From: JAWLDB01 sp041686915
GTDB taxonomy: Bacteria; Bacillota; UBA994; UBA5500
Assembly (NCBI GenBank): GCA_041686915.1
Contig: JAWLDB010000013.1
Span: 1 to 29,809, forward strand
Reading direction: 5' to 3'
DNA: 29,809 bases
A model generated the notes under the pieces. That model did not search any database. It was not told where the DNA came from and saw nothing but the letters and a program-made list of their open reading frames with translations. A program made the position numbers and the translations under genes. This document shows positions 15,976-24,005 of this stretch, in pieces (within the stretch, counting starts at the first letter, position 1; every line of letters begins with the position of its first letter).

Positions 15976-16317
15976 ATGCATCACCTAACTCGACATGAAG
16001 ACTTGATGACAATTACTGTGACAGCGTTAGAGAACTTGGGCGGGAGAGCGAACGAGAAAGCAGTCTGCAAGTGGTTCTGGGAGAATTATCAGGCAGACTT
16101 AAGAGCTGACGAAGATCTTTTCTTCACCTGGCAACAGTCTGTGCACCGAGCTTTGGACAGCTTGCTAGAGCAGGGGCGGGTGGCTTACTGTACGCAGAGT
16201 TCAGAGTGGTTGTTGCTAGCATCCAAGCATGCGACAGTCGCCTTTTTTGATGTTGAGCCGACGGACCGGTCTGCGAGGCGTAAAGAAATCGCCCTGCTTT
16301 ATGAGCACAGGGCGTAA
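15976..16317 (+). CDS. Small winged-helix-like protein of unknown function
   Basis: 113 residues; the ATG has GGGAGGA about 8 nt upstream. Residues about 10-75 look like a winged helix: helix with TALENLGGRAN, helix KAVCKWFWENY, helix HRALDSLLEQGRVAY, then a short strand pair ending in EWLLLA. This resembles the N-terminal wHTH domain of Mrr-type restriction proteins, but without a nuclease domain. The basic and acidic tail has no known motif. It may be a small DNA-binding protein. It forms its own transcription unit with promoter and terminator, ahead of a MATE exporter with a separate promoter, so regulation of that exporter is only a guess. Confidence 0.7.
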   Translation: MHHLTRHEDLMTITVTALENLGGRANEKAVCKWFWENYQADLRADEDLFFTWQQSVHRALDSLLEQGRVAYCTQSSEWLLLASKHATVAFFDVEPTDRSARRKEIALLYEHRA

Positions 16318-16335
16318 TATCTGGACACAAGAATA

Positions 16336-16376
16336 GCAGCACTACCTGGAGAGTATCCAGATGGTGCTGTTATTTT
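16336..16376 (+). terminator. Terminator after the winged-helix-like gene
   Basis: CAGCAC (16337-16342) pairs with GTGCTG (16364-16369), and CTGGA pairs with TCCAG inside. The hairpin is followed by TTATTTT, shortly after the stop codon. Confidence 0.75.
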
Positions 16377-16409
16377 GTCATAAGCGGCATTTATCTGCCA
16401 ATATGGTGA

Positions 16410-16438
16410 TTGACCACGTTGCTCCCAGGTGATATTTT
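16410..16438 (+). promoter_or_regulatory. Promoter of the MATE exporter gene
   Basis: TTGACC (16410-16415), exactly 17 nt, then TATTTT (16433-16438) preceded by TGA. The start codon is 47 bp downstream. Confidence 0.55.
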
Positions 16439-16484
16439 TAGACTATTGAAAGATTAGTAAGTAGAATGGTTAGGAGAGGATAAG

Positions 16485-17861
16485 ATGGCTGCAGTGCAAG
16501 CAGTGGCCGTAGAACAGAGGGAAGAGCTTTCTATACAAGAAGCGCGCAAGGACGTGTTCCATCTTGCGTGGCCGGCAGTGGTTGAACAACTGCTAATTCA
16601 ATTGTTCAATATGATTGATATGATGATGGTCGGCAACGTGGGACCGGCAGCGATTGCAGCCATCGGATTGACCAATCAGCCGATTTTCCTGGCGATGGCT
16701 GCTTTCATGGCCTTAAACGTCGGTACAACGGCGGTAATTGCCCGCTTCATCGGAGCACAAGAAGTAGAGGAAGCCAATGCTGCTGCAAGGCAGTCATTGT
16801 TGATAATTTCGGTCTTAGGCGTACTGGCGACAGCTCTTATCTACTTTTTCGCCGAACCGATTGTGCTATTTATGGGCGCTCAAGAAGACGCTATTGGCTA
16901 TGCGCTAACCTACTTGCGAGTTATCTCTATCGGTTTCATTCCGCAGACTATCGGCATGGCAGTCACGGCCATGCTACGCGGTTCCGGTGATACCCGCACT
17001 CCGATGCGTTATAACATCATCGCCAATGTGGTGAACGTAGTTGGTAACGTGCTGTTAATCAATGGCTATCTCGGCTTCCCGCAATGGGGAGTGTTTGGCG
17101 CTGCCTTTGCCACTACTCTAAGCCGCACTGTCGGCTGCATCCTGGCGCTGCGCGCCATTAGCGGCGGAAAGTCGCGCCTACGAGTTTCCATCCGTGACAA
17201 ATTTGTTCCCCGGCCTGACCTGATCAAGCGGATTATCAAGATTGGCACACCTGCCATGCTGGAACAGGTGATCATGCGTTTCGGCATGGTTACGTTTACC
17301 AGGGTAGTTTCCGGCCTGGGCACTATGGTCTATGCAGCGCACCAGATTGGTATGAACATTGTTGGTTTGTCGTTCACTCCGGGTATGGGTTTCGGTATGG
17401 CCGCAACCTCATTGGTAGGCCGCAGTTTGGGCCGCAAACGTCCCGACTGGGCTGAAACCTACGGGTGGCAAACGCGCCGCATTGGCATGATGGTAGCTGG
17501 ATTCATGGGTTTTGTCTTCTTCTTCGGAGGCAGATTGCTTGCCTCATTATACACAAGGGATGCAGCTGTTATTGGAATGGCTGCAACAGCACTCCAGATT
17601 ATCGCTCTCGTGCAGACGTTGCAGTCAACGCAGTTTATTCTGGCAGGTGCACTGCGCGGTGCAGGCGATACCCGTTGGCCGCTGATCTCTACCTTAGTCG
17701 GTGTGGTGGGAGTACGGGTGGCGCTGGCAATGTTGTTTGTCAAGGTGATGGGGTTAGGTTTGACAGGCGCCTGGATGGCCATGGCGATTGACCAGTGCAC
17801 CCGTTCAGCATTCATCTACTTCAGGTATAAGTCTGGGCGTTGGAAAACCGTGAGGGTTTAG
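16485..17861 (+). CDS. MATE-family multidrug/organic-compound exporter
   Basis: Cation-coupled exporter of 458 residues, the normal MATE length, with about 12 helices in two similar halves (about 25-225 and 245-450). Typical pieces are WPAVVEQLLIQLFNMIDMMMVG in helix 1, the MLRGSGDTRTPM loop in the first half and its counterpart GALRGAGDTRWPL in the second half. AGGAGAGG precedes the ATG. It has its own promoter. The substrate cannot be predicted; MATE proteins export drugs, cationic dyes or metabolites. It is the only clear efflux pump in the window. Confidence 0.93.
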   Translation: MAAVQAVAVEQREELSIQEARKDVFHLAWPAVVEQLLIQLFNMIDMMMVGNVGPAAIAAIGLTNQPIFLAMAAFMALNVGTTAVIARFIGAQEVEEANAAARQSLLIISVLGVLATALIYFFAEPIVLFMGAQEDAIGYALTYLRVISIGFIPQTIGMAVTAMLRGSGDTRTPMRYNIIANVVNVVGNVLLINGYLGFPQWGVFGAAFATTLSRTVGCILALRAISGGKSRLRVSIRDKFVPRPDLIKRIIKIGTPAMLEQVIMRFGMVTFTRVVSGLGTMVYAAHQIGMNIVGLSFTPGMGFGMAATSLVGRSLGRKRPDWAETYGWQTRRIGMMVAGFMGFVFFFGGRLLASLYTRDAAVIGMAATALQIIALVQTLQSTQFILAGALRGAGDTRWPLISTLVGVVGVRVALAMLFVKVMGLGLTGAWMAMAIDQCTRSAFIYFRYKSGRWKTVRV

Positions 17862-17866
17862 GGAAA

Positions 17867-17916
17867 GGGGACACACCTTAACCTGATGCTGGTTATGCAG
17901 GCCGAGGTATGTCCCC
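17867..17916. repeat. REP-like imperfect palindrome
   Basis: GGGGACACACCT (17867-17878) and AGGTATGTCCCC (17905-17916) pair with one mismatch. Inside, TAACC (17879-17883) and GGTTA (17891-17895) pair again. The element begins 5 bp after the MATE stop codon and precedes the true terminator. The shape fits REP/BIME-type elements moved by IS200-like (RAYT) transposases; no such transposase is in the window. Confidence 0.6.
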
Positions 17917-17928
17917 AATCTATAACGC

Positions 17929-17965
17929 AAAGCCCCTGACTCCGCGAGGAGACAGGGGCTTTGAC
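17929..17965. terminator. Bidirectional terminator between MATE and M20 peptidase genes
   Basis: AAAGCCCCTG (17929-17938) pairs with CAGGGGCTTT (17953-17962), with CTCC/GGAG pairing above and a GCGA tetraloop. It lies between converging genes and its minus-strand side touches the M20 stop codon. T-runs are short (TTT on both sides). Confidence 0.7.
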
Positions 17966-19203
17966 TACTTGGCAACAATCGGCTCGGTAACCCCATGCAT
18001 TCCCGCCAGCGCGAGCAGCATCAGGAAGGACTTTTGTGGGGAACGGTAAACCCCCTCCGGATCAAACCATTCGCCCAGGGAGTGAATGCCGCCCTCTTTG
18101 CCGCCGCGACCGAGGGTAACTGCCGGAATACCCATCTTGACAGGCATGTTGGTGTTGGTGCAGCCGCCGGGCACGAGCCTTGGTTGTACGCCGATGCACT
18201 CGGTAGCCTTCCAGGCCGCCTGCACGATTTCGGCATCGTCAGGCTGGCTGCCAGCCGGCACATCCAAGATCATCTTGTACTCCACGCTGACCAGTTCTTT
18301 GCCCCAGCGCTCGTTCTCTTCCCGCGCACCGTCCTCAAAGATGCTGATAGCTTCCGTCTGAATCTTATCAAGCTCAACCGGATCGTCGGAGCGCATGTTG
18401 ATTTTGAAGGTAGCCTGCTGTGCGATGGCGTGGATCTGGTGACCACCCTCGACCAAGCTAACGGTAAAGGTTGTCTTCGGAGTGCTAGGTGGGCGCATGT
18501 CGCTGAGCTTGCTGATGGCGCGAGCGGCCGCATGCAGAGGGCTTGGTATGCCGAAGGCACCGTAAGCATGGCCGCCAGGGCCGGTATAGGTGACTTCAAA
18601 ATTGCGGATGCCGGTTCCTTGGTAGACGATGGAATCGCAACCTGCGCCGTCTATGGAAATGGTTGCGTCAATGCCCTTGTACTCTTCGAGCAACGCCTTC
18701 ATGCCGGACATGCCGCCGAGACCCTCTTCAGCCACAGTGCCGGCGAAGATGATGTCGCCCTCAGTCTCAATGCCTGTCTCGTTGAAGGCTAGGATTACAG
18801 AGACGTTAGCGGACAACCCGCGAGTGTCATCGCAAATACCGGGCGCGTAGATCTTGCCATCCTTTTCAACCGGGGTGACATTGGTGCCAAAGGGGAAGAC
18901 TGTATCAAGATGCGCTTCCAGCAGTACGGTCGGGCCGTTACCCTTGCCGGGCCGCCTGCCAAGCACATTGCCGTAGCTGTCTATGTGCACATCCACCAGG
19001 CCCAGCTCGCGCAGGCGGTCTGCATAGTATGCTGTGCGCTTCTCTTCTTGGAAAGTAGGCGCTTCAATCGTCACTATGTGCTTCTGTTCTTCGATGCAAC
19101 GTGGCTGGTCGGCCTCGATAAAGGCCAAGCCCTGCCGCACCTTCTCCTGGCTCATCAGCTGATCAAACACTTGACCAATCTTCTGACTAACGTTGTAAGA
19201 CAT
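17965..19203 (-). CDS. M20-family metallopeptidase
   Basis: Cytoplasmic zinc peptidase of about 412 residues, related to PepT/ArgE-type exopeptidases that trim small peptides. Numbered from the ATG at 19203: His98 and Asp100 in EAHLDTVFP, the bridging Asp in GICDDTRG (125-126), the catalytic and metal Glu pair in AEEGLGG (159-160), a later Asp in SIDGAG (about 185) and a last His in GGIHSLGEWF. The ATG has AAGGGAG 12 nt upstream, a long but usable spacing; an earlier ATG at 19248 has no ribosome binding site. It is followed by a terminator and preceded by the DUF885 terminator, so it is a single-gene unit. It differs from the M20 enzyme at 13302-14618 and belongs to another subgroup. Confidence 0.9.
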   Translation of the reverse strand: MSYNVSQKIGQVFDQLMSQEKVRQGLAFIEADQPRCIEEQKHIVTIEAPTFQEEKRTAYYADRLRELGLVDVHIDSYGNVLGRRPGKGNGPTVLLEAHLDTVFPFGTNVTPVEKDGKIYAPGICDDTRGLSANVSVILAFNETGIETEGDIIFAGTVAEEGLGGMSGMKALLEEYKGIDATISIDGAGCDSIVYQGTGIRNFEVTYTGPGGHAYGAFGIPSPLHAAARAISKLSDMRPPSTPKTTFTVSLVEGGHQIHAIAQQATFKINMRSDDPVELDKIQTEAISIFEDGAREENERWGKELVSVEYKMILDVPAGSQPDDAEIVQAAWKATECIGVQPRLVPGGCTNTNMPVKMGIPAVTLGRGGKEGGIHSLGEWFDPEGVYRSPQKSFLMLLALAGMHGVTEPIVAK

Positions 19204-19326
19204 CTTGTTAGAAAACTCCCTTCTGGTTATGGGTTTTGTTCCGTACATCTAACTATTAATTCATGATACAGACCCAATTCCCTCTAGGTTAACCGTCATT
19301 AGGTTGCACAATTTTCACCACAAAGA

Positions 19327-19350
19327 AGCTGCCCCACAATTGAGGCAGCT
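19327..19350 (-). terminator. Terminator of the DUF885 gene
   Basis: AGCTGCC (19327-19333) and GGCAGCT (19344-19350) pair; on the minus strand the hairpin is followed by TCTTTG, 15 bp after the stop. Confidence 0.65.
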
Positions 19351-19364
19351 GAAAGCCGGTCTAC

Positions 19365-21035
19365 CTAATCAAACTGCAACCGACTGGGGAAGCCCGTCAG
19401 GAAGCGCTGTTTATCGTGCTCAGATAGGCGCAGAAACGCCTCGAAGTTGGTCAAGCTCACGTTCAGTACGGAGAAGAGATACTCAGTGAAGGTTCTGCTG
19501 TCATAGCCATAGGCTCGCTCCAAGTCTTCCAGCTTCTTCATGCCGTAATAATAGCAGGTGAAGTAGCCAATCCGGTTCTGCATCTCTTGAGACTTGACCT
19601 GCCCAAGGGCGGTCACCCGATCAAAACCGAGTTCATCCATATATAGCTGAATAGCTTCTTCTTCGGGTCTGTTGAAGTACTGCAGATAGAGGTCTGCCTT
19701 GATGCGTACAGCGGTGTGGTGGCGGCGGAATGCGACTGCCAATGGGTAATATGGATCTTCATCGAACAAATACTCCATTAGCCGCTCTGTACGATGGCAC
19801 ATGCCTTCCTGCAAAGGCACGCGCTTAGCCCCAATCTTGACAGTCTCGGGCAGCGGATCGAGGGTGCCGCGTACCCATTGTACATGGTGACCTGGATAGC
19901 ACTCATGTACGGCATTTATTTTGATCCATCCATCTGTAACTGCCCGATAGTTGGTATCGTTCAAGAAGACGTCGCCAATCAGCGGGCGTCTGCGTGGACA
20001 ACCGCCGCCATAGCCGCCCCAAGGGTAGGTTAACCGGAACTGCTCCGGCACAGGGATGACGCGGCAGCTTTCTTCCGGCATCTTCACCCAGTCGCGACAG
20101 GCTACCTGAGCCCTGTCCAGATAGCTGCGCAGCCTGGCAAACATCTCAGCAGGAGAATCGCATGGCCCAGCATAGGTGTTCATCAGCTCGACAGCAGCCA
20201 GCGGAGTGGTAACGGGGGCCCTTCCTGTCGGGTTAATGCGCGCCGCTGTTTCGATCATCTCATTCCTGGTCTTCTCGACTTCACTCTCATGCCAGCTCAA
20301 TAGTTCATCGAGACTGACGCCGAGTTCCTGGTCAAGCACCATGCGATACCGCTCCGGGTCAGTGTTCAAAGCAGCAGCAGTCCCAGCTGCAGACTCGGGC
20401 GGGCGCGATTCGATGGCTTCGGCTATTTCGATGGTCCACATGGCTGCCTTGTCTCTTAACCGGTCCAGGGACTTGGCCACCACGACTACATCCCGCTCAT
20501 TAAGGCCGGCATAGTGTTTGGCTGCATTAGCCAGTGCTATGCTGCTCACGCGCTGCAGTGTTTGGCACCCCTCTGCAACGTCACGCAGCTTACCCGTTGC
20601 TGCGGCAGGGAAGATGCTACGCATTCCGTGCCATAGATCATCGACCTGACTGAGCCGGTTCTGCAAGATGCGGGCCCGCTCATCTGGATCGCGGGAGTCC
20701 TTGTCACCCATGTAGGTGAGGAAGTTGGTGAGAGAAGCGATGAAGCCAGCCGGATGCTCGTAAGAGCTTTGCATACTCGACCGTTGAGCTCCAATGAAGT
20801 CCAGTATATGACTCTTGAGCAGACTAAAGACCGGATCTGGCGCGGGCAGTGCTTCAGCTCTTGCCTGTAGGGCCTCAAAGTGGTGAGTCTCCCTAATCAA
20901 GTTATCCTGGGTAGGAATGAACAACGAGTGTTCAAAGCTGCGCGCGCTACGCAGCTTGTCGTGCTGCAGGCCACAGGCAGCATCAAGCTCCCGGTAGATT
21001 TCGGTTAACGTTCTAGTTGCGTTTGGTGTATTCAA
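19365..21035 (-). CDS. DUF885-family protein, predicted metallopeptidase
   Basis: 556 residues, a normal length for DUF885. Most of the protein is helical. The metal site is HECYPGHH (377-384), a variant of the HExxH/HExxPGHH pattern of this family, with a further Glu in LQEGMCHRTE (Glu410). The usual Trp-Ala after the EG is Met-Cys here. No signal peptide is seen, so it should be cytoplasmic. The start is TTG at 21035, 7 nt after AAGGAGG; no ATG is better placed. It diverges from a metal-dependent amidohydrolase gene at 21195, and the two could share control signals in the 160-bp gap. Peptidase activity is inferred from the motif; few members have been tested. Confidence 0.88.
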   Translation of the reverse strand: MNTPNATRTLTEIYRELDAACGLQHDKLRSARSFEHSLFIPTQDNLIRETHHFEALQARAEALPAPDPVFSLLKSHILDFIGAQRSSMQSSYEHPAGFIASLTNFLTYMGDKDSRDPDERARILQNRLSQVDDLWHGMRSIFPAAATGKLRDVAEGCQTLQRVSSIALANAAKHYAGLNERDVVVVAKSLDRLRDKAAMWTIEIAEAIESRPPESAAGTAAALNTDPERYRMVLDQELGVSLDELLSWHESEVEKTRNEMIETAARINPTGRAPVTTPLAAVELMNTYAGPCDSPAEMFARLRSYLDRAQVACRDWVKMPEESCRVIPVPEQFRLTYPWGGYGGGCPRRRPLIGDVFLNDTNYRAVTDGWIKINAVHECYPGHHVQWVRGTLDPLPETVKIGAKRVPLQEGMCHRTERLMEYLFDEDPYYPLAVAFRRHHTAVRIKADLYLQYFNRPEEEAIQLYMDELGFDRVTALGQVKSQEMQNRIGYFTCYYYGMKKLEDLERAYGYDSRTFTEYLFSVLNVSLTNFEAFLRLSEHDKQRFLTGFPSRLQFD

Positions 21036-21056
21036 TGCCGTTCCTCCTTTACTGCT

Positions 21057-21102
21057 TGGCAGTAAACGCTGCCATCACTCCATGTAATGTGGCTAGGCCA
21101 CA
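21057..21102. promoter_or_regulatory. Two inverted repeats between divergent peptidase genes
   Basis: TGGCAG (21057-21062) and CTGCCA (21069-21074) form one repeat with a 6-nt spacer. TGTGGC (21088-21093) and GCCACA (21097-21102) form another with a 3-nt spacer. A minus-strand TTGACA lies at 21111-21116, but no good -10 follows at 17 nt, where the second repeat falls. Either repeat could be an operator for the divergent DUF885 and amidohydrolase genes. Confidence 0.35.
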
Positions 21103-21194
21103 AACTATGCTGTCAAAACCGTGCTTAGAAAGGAAACATCTTCATAAAGACAGAACAAGGGATGTGAACTTATCCTGGTGAGGAGGCGGTTATC

Positions 21195-22418
21195 TTGTCA
21201 ACGCTGTATCATTTGGGACAGCTGATTGATGGTCAGGGTGGTAAGCCAATCGAACATGCGTACATTTGGGTTGAAGCAGGTCGCATCAAGGAAGTAATTC
21301 CTCCTGAGTCCGGTCTGCCGGAGGGGGTACCGACGGTAGACTTGACCAGCTACACTATCGTTCCAGGTTTAATCGACATGCACGTCCACATCGACTACTA
21401 TTACAGTCAGCCAAACGTAGCTGAGTATGCTGACGGCGATGGTTTGGCTGCTTGCCTAGCCGCTCGTAACATCCGATCCACGCTGGAAAAGGGTATAACG
21501 ACTGTCCGTGACGTCTCGAGCGGCTTAGGTCTAAAGATGCGCCGGGCTGTTGAGCTTGGCTATGTCCCTGGCTCTCGTATTTTCACTGCCGGTAAAGGCA
21601 TCTGCATGACTGGTGGCCACGGCCATGAGCTGACCCGTGGTGTACGCGAGGCTGACAGTCCCGAAGACGTTCGCAAGGCGGTGCGCGAGCAGGTGAAGGC
21701 AGGTGCCGACCTGATAAAGATTCTGACCAGCCATCGAAGCGAGACGCCTGAGTACCGCCAGGAAGAACTTGATGCAGGAGTGGATGAAGCTCATCGCCTG
21801 GGTTATCTGGTAGCCTGCCACGCAGCCATCATGCCAGCAGCCAAGATGGCAGTTACAGCCGGTGTGGATACTCTGGAGCACGGCACCCACCTGACGGATG
21901 AGGTGCGTGAAATGATGGCGGAGCGGGGGACATACTTAATTCCCACAATGATTGCCTACCACAGCATGGGAGAGGCGGCTCGCCGCGCTTTGCAAGACCC
22001 GCTTGGGTCAGGCGATTACCGGCGTACCACCTTGGCCAAATACGCCGATTGGTGGATTAAGACTGACGAGATGCTGGAGAGCCAGTTCCGTAAAGCGACT
22101 GCCGCCGGCCTGAAGATTGCTGTTGGCACTGACATAGTCATCCCCGACGTAGAGTTTTCACCATTCCATACGGAGCTTGAGATGATGGTCAAGTTTGGTT
22201 ACAGCGAGATGAACACTATCTGCGCGGCCACGCGGGTGGCTGCCGAAGCGATGGGCCGTTCCGCTGACCTGGGGACAATCGAGAAGGGGAAGCTGGCCGA
22301 CTTTGTCGCTGTCTCAGGCAACCCGCTGGAGCGCATCTCTAATCTGCGCAAGGTGCATATGGTAGTAAAGGAAGGGCGAGTAGAAGTCCCGGTACCGGTA
22401 CCTTACTTCAGTTGGTAG
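21195..22418 (+). CDS. Metal-dependent amidohydrolase, prolidase/imidazolonepropionase-like
   Basis: TIM-barrel amidohydrolase of 407 residues. Family members in this branch split Xaa-Pro, Xaa-Arg or Xaa-Lys dipeptides or related amides with two metal ions. Visible ligands are His63 and His65 (DMHVHID), Lys175 in IKILTS (likely the carboxylated bridging lysine), His209 (ACHAA), His229 (EHGTH) and Asp313 (GTDIV). The C-terminal GTIEKGKLADFVAV motif returns to the small beta-sandwich, as is typical. The start is TTG at 21195, 8 nt after GAGGAGG. There is no signal peptide. Together with the nearby M20 and DUF885 proteins it fits dipeptide breakdown in the cytoplasm. The exact substrate is unknown. 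Confidence 0.9.
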   Translation: MSTLYHLGQLIDGQGGKPIEHAYIWVEAGRIKEVIPPESGLPEGVPTVDLTSYTIVPGLIDMHVHIDYYYSQPNVAEYADGDGLAACLAARNIRSTLEKGITTVRDVSSGLGLKMRRAVELGYVPGSRIFTAGKGICMTGGHGHELTRGVREADSPEDVRKAVREQVKAGADLIKILTSHRSETPEYRQEELDAGVDEAHRLGYLVACHAAIMPAAKMAVTAGVDTLEHGTHLTDEVREMMAERGTYLIPTMIAYHSMGEAARRALQDPLGSGDYRRTTLAKYADWWIKTDEMLESQFRKATAAGLKIAVGTDIVIPDVEFSPFHTELEMMVKFGYSEMNTICAATRVAAEAMGRSADLGTIEKGKLADFVAVSGNPLERISNLRKVHMVVKEGRVEVPVPVPYFSW

Positions 22419-22455
22419 CCCATCTGTGCCAAGCACTGTTCGGTTAAATAGTATA

Positions 22456-22485
22456 AGGCCGGCCCTGCTGATGCTGGGCCGGCCT
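22456..22485. terminator. Hairpin between converging genes
   Basis: A perfect 10-bp stem AGGCCGGCCC / GGGCCGGCCT with a 10-nt loop lies between the amidohydrolase (plus) and the membrane operon (minus). T-rich sequence follows on both sides (CAGTTATT on plus, TATACTATTT on minus), so it probably works in both directions. Confidence 0.7.
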
Positions 22486-22499
22486 CAGTTATTCCTTCG

Positions 22500-23123
22500 C
22501 TAGAAAAGCCCCAGCCATTTACCATAGACTGTTTCCAGCACACCGAGCAGCAGCGAGATACGACCCATGACGACGTTACCAAAAGAGACTCCAAAGGTAA
22601 TCATCATCAGGACCCGACCAACGCTGGTAGCGTGCTTAACGGGGCCTTTCACCTGCACAGTGAACAGGAAGTAGAGCAGTACAGCTATCACACCAAACAC
22701 AAGGATGATGTTGTCGCGGGTAGCTGCTGCATTACCAGCAACGAACAGCGGCACCATGGTGGCCCGAAGTTGCGCGACCAACTGGGAGTTATATACACCG
22801 TAGATGGCAATACCGGTACCAACACCGATCAGGAATGACATGCTCCAGCGGCTCATCCATTCTATCTTGCGGAAGAAGCGGGTATACAGCAGCACACCAA
22901 GGATGAGCGGTATGATTAAGATAAACCTACCATCATCAGACATTGGCCGCCATCCCTGAATCGTTATGTTGCGATAGGCTTGAGTCAGGGCATAGCCTGC
23001 ACCACTGCCTACGAAGATATGTTCAGCTGCCCTGTAGAACGGGTTGTCTTTAAACATGGAAGAAAATATCGCAATCGATCCCAAGGCTGCAATCCACACC
23101 CATGGGTTACTAGAAATATTCAC
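22500..23123 (-). CDS. Uncharacterised multi-pass membrane protein, gene 4 of the membrane operon
   Basis: 207 residues with about six hydrophobic helices (about 7-20, 31-48, 67-81, 92-110, 137-155, 170-200). I do not recognise a family. The C-terminal stretch VGRVLMMITFGVSFG followed by MGRISLLLGVLE resembles the end of the gene at 24006-24656 (VGQRAIMIG followed by LRILLGIE), so the two may be distant paralogues. The GTG start has AAAGGAGGTGA upstream, a very strong site, and lies 33 bp after the previous gene. It is the last gene before the terminator at 22456. Probably an integral membrane subunit of a complex made by this operon. Confidence 0.8.
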   Translation of the reverse strand: MNISSNPWVWIAALGSIAIFSSMFKDNPFYRAAEHIFVGSGAGYALTQAYRNITIQGWRPMSDDGRFILIIPLILGVLLYTRFFRKIEWMSRWSMSFLIGVGTGIAIYGVYNSQLVAQLRATMVPLFVAGNAAATRDNIILVFGVIAVLLYFLFTVQVKGPVKHATSVGRVLMMITFGVSFGNVVMGRISLLLGVLETVYGKWLGLF

Positions 23124-23156
23124 TCTGCGGTCACCTCCTTTTCCCGTGGTTACATG

Positions 23157-23972
23157 CTACTTCTTAGCGTTTTTCTTCTCCAGGAAGAATGCGATGTTGC
23201 CCACTATGACAAAGAATATGATCACAAGATGTCCCAGTGATTGAGCATCCATCTTAGCGACTGCGGAACCAGGTTGACCGAGCAGCAGCTCGTACTCAGC
23301 GGCACCCCTCAGTCCTTGAAGCATGCCGGCAATCTGCCCGGATGTAAAGAACGGCATGACTTCTGGCACACTGACCATGACCACACCTGCGACCAGATTT
23401 ATGTTCAAAGCCCCTTGAACTTGACGTACCCACTCCTGCACGCCAGGGTTATAACCATGAAACACATACACCAGTTCAAAGTCACGCGCATCAACTATGT
23501 CCTGCAACATGGGGATTGAGTTGAGATTTGCGCCGCGGTAGTCGGCCTTGGCCGTGCCGATAATATCACGTCCAAAGTTGCGGATGGCTGTTTCGCCACC
23601 GGCGATGAATCCTAGGTTAACGAAATCCTCGCCATATACCTTACCCTCTTGTTCGTAAGGCAGGATCAACTGCTCGACGATGTTAGGCCCGGATGCGGAG
23701 AACGTAACCATTGCCACCTTAACGCCTTTTTGCATTAAGTGTCTCAGCACAATTACAGCCTGAGGATGAATGTCCGGGGCCGAGGTGGGATCATAGTTGA
23801 TGGAGAATAATACACGATCACCTGGCTGCAGGCTGTCCATCATATCGTAAACTTCCTGGGTCATATAGTTAATCTCTATCGGAATCCCGAGCGGCTTAAT
23901 CAGCGGGATGGACACCAACAGCAGCATGAAGATATAGATAATCCGACGGTCCATATTCTGCAAAAAGCTCAC
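23157..23972 (-). CDS. Uncharacterised membrane-anchored protein, gene 3 of the membrane operon
   Basis: 271 residues: a helix at about 10-29, a large soluble domain (about 35-243) and a second helix at 246-264 followed by a Lys-rich tail. The soluble part has the alternating strand-helix pattern of a Rossmann-like alpha/beta fold (GDRVLFSINYD, VKVAMVTFS, FELVYVFHGYNPG, VAGVVMVSVPEVMPFF). The VLFS and SAP near the start and the PFF, GAAEY and DAQS before the last helix also occur, in the same order, in the DUF6754-like gene at 24695-25477 as VLFS, SAP, PFF, GGAY and GQD. This suggests that the two are paralogous. The GTG start follows AAAGGAGGTG. Which side of the membrane the domain faces is unclear. 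Function unknown. Confidence 0.8.
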   Translation of the reverse strand: MSFLQNMDRRIIYIFMLLLVSIPLIKPLGIPIEINYMTQEVYDMMDSLQPGDRVLFSINYDPTSAPDIHPQAVIVLRHLMQKGVKVAMVTFSASGPNIVEQLILPYEQEGKVYGEDFVNLGFIAGGETAIRNFGRDIIGTAKADYRGANLNSIPMLQDIVDARDFELVYVFHGYNPGVQEWVRQVQGALNINLVAGVVMVSVPEVMPFFTSGQIAGMLQGLRGAAEYELLLGQPGSAVAKMDAQSLGHLVIIFFVIVGNIAFFLEKKNAKK

Positions 23973-24005
23973 GCAGCGTGCACCTCCTTTCCTAAGCTTT
24001 AGAAA

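Noticed and set aside
15766..15984. 72-codon open frame on the minus strand.
   Set aside because: No ribosome binding site, no protein-like composition, and it overlaps the promoter and the start of the gene at 15976.
17995..18792. 265-codon open frame on the plus strand.
   Set aside because: Antisense to the M20 peptidase at 17965-19203, whose metal ligands are all in the minus-strand frame; a by-product of GC-rich codon use.
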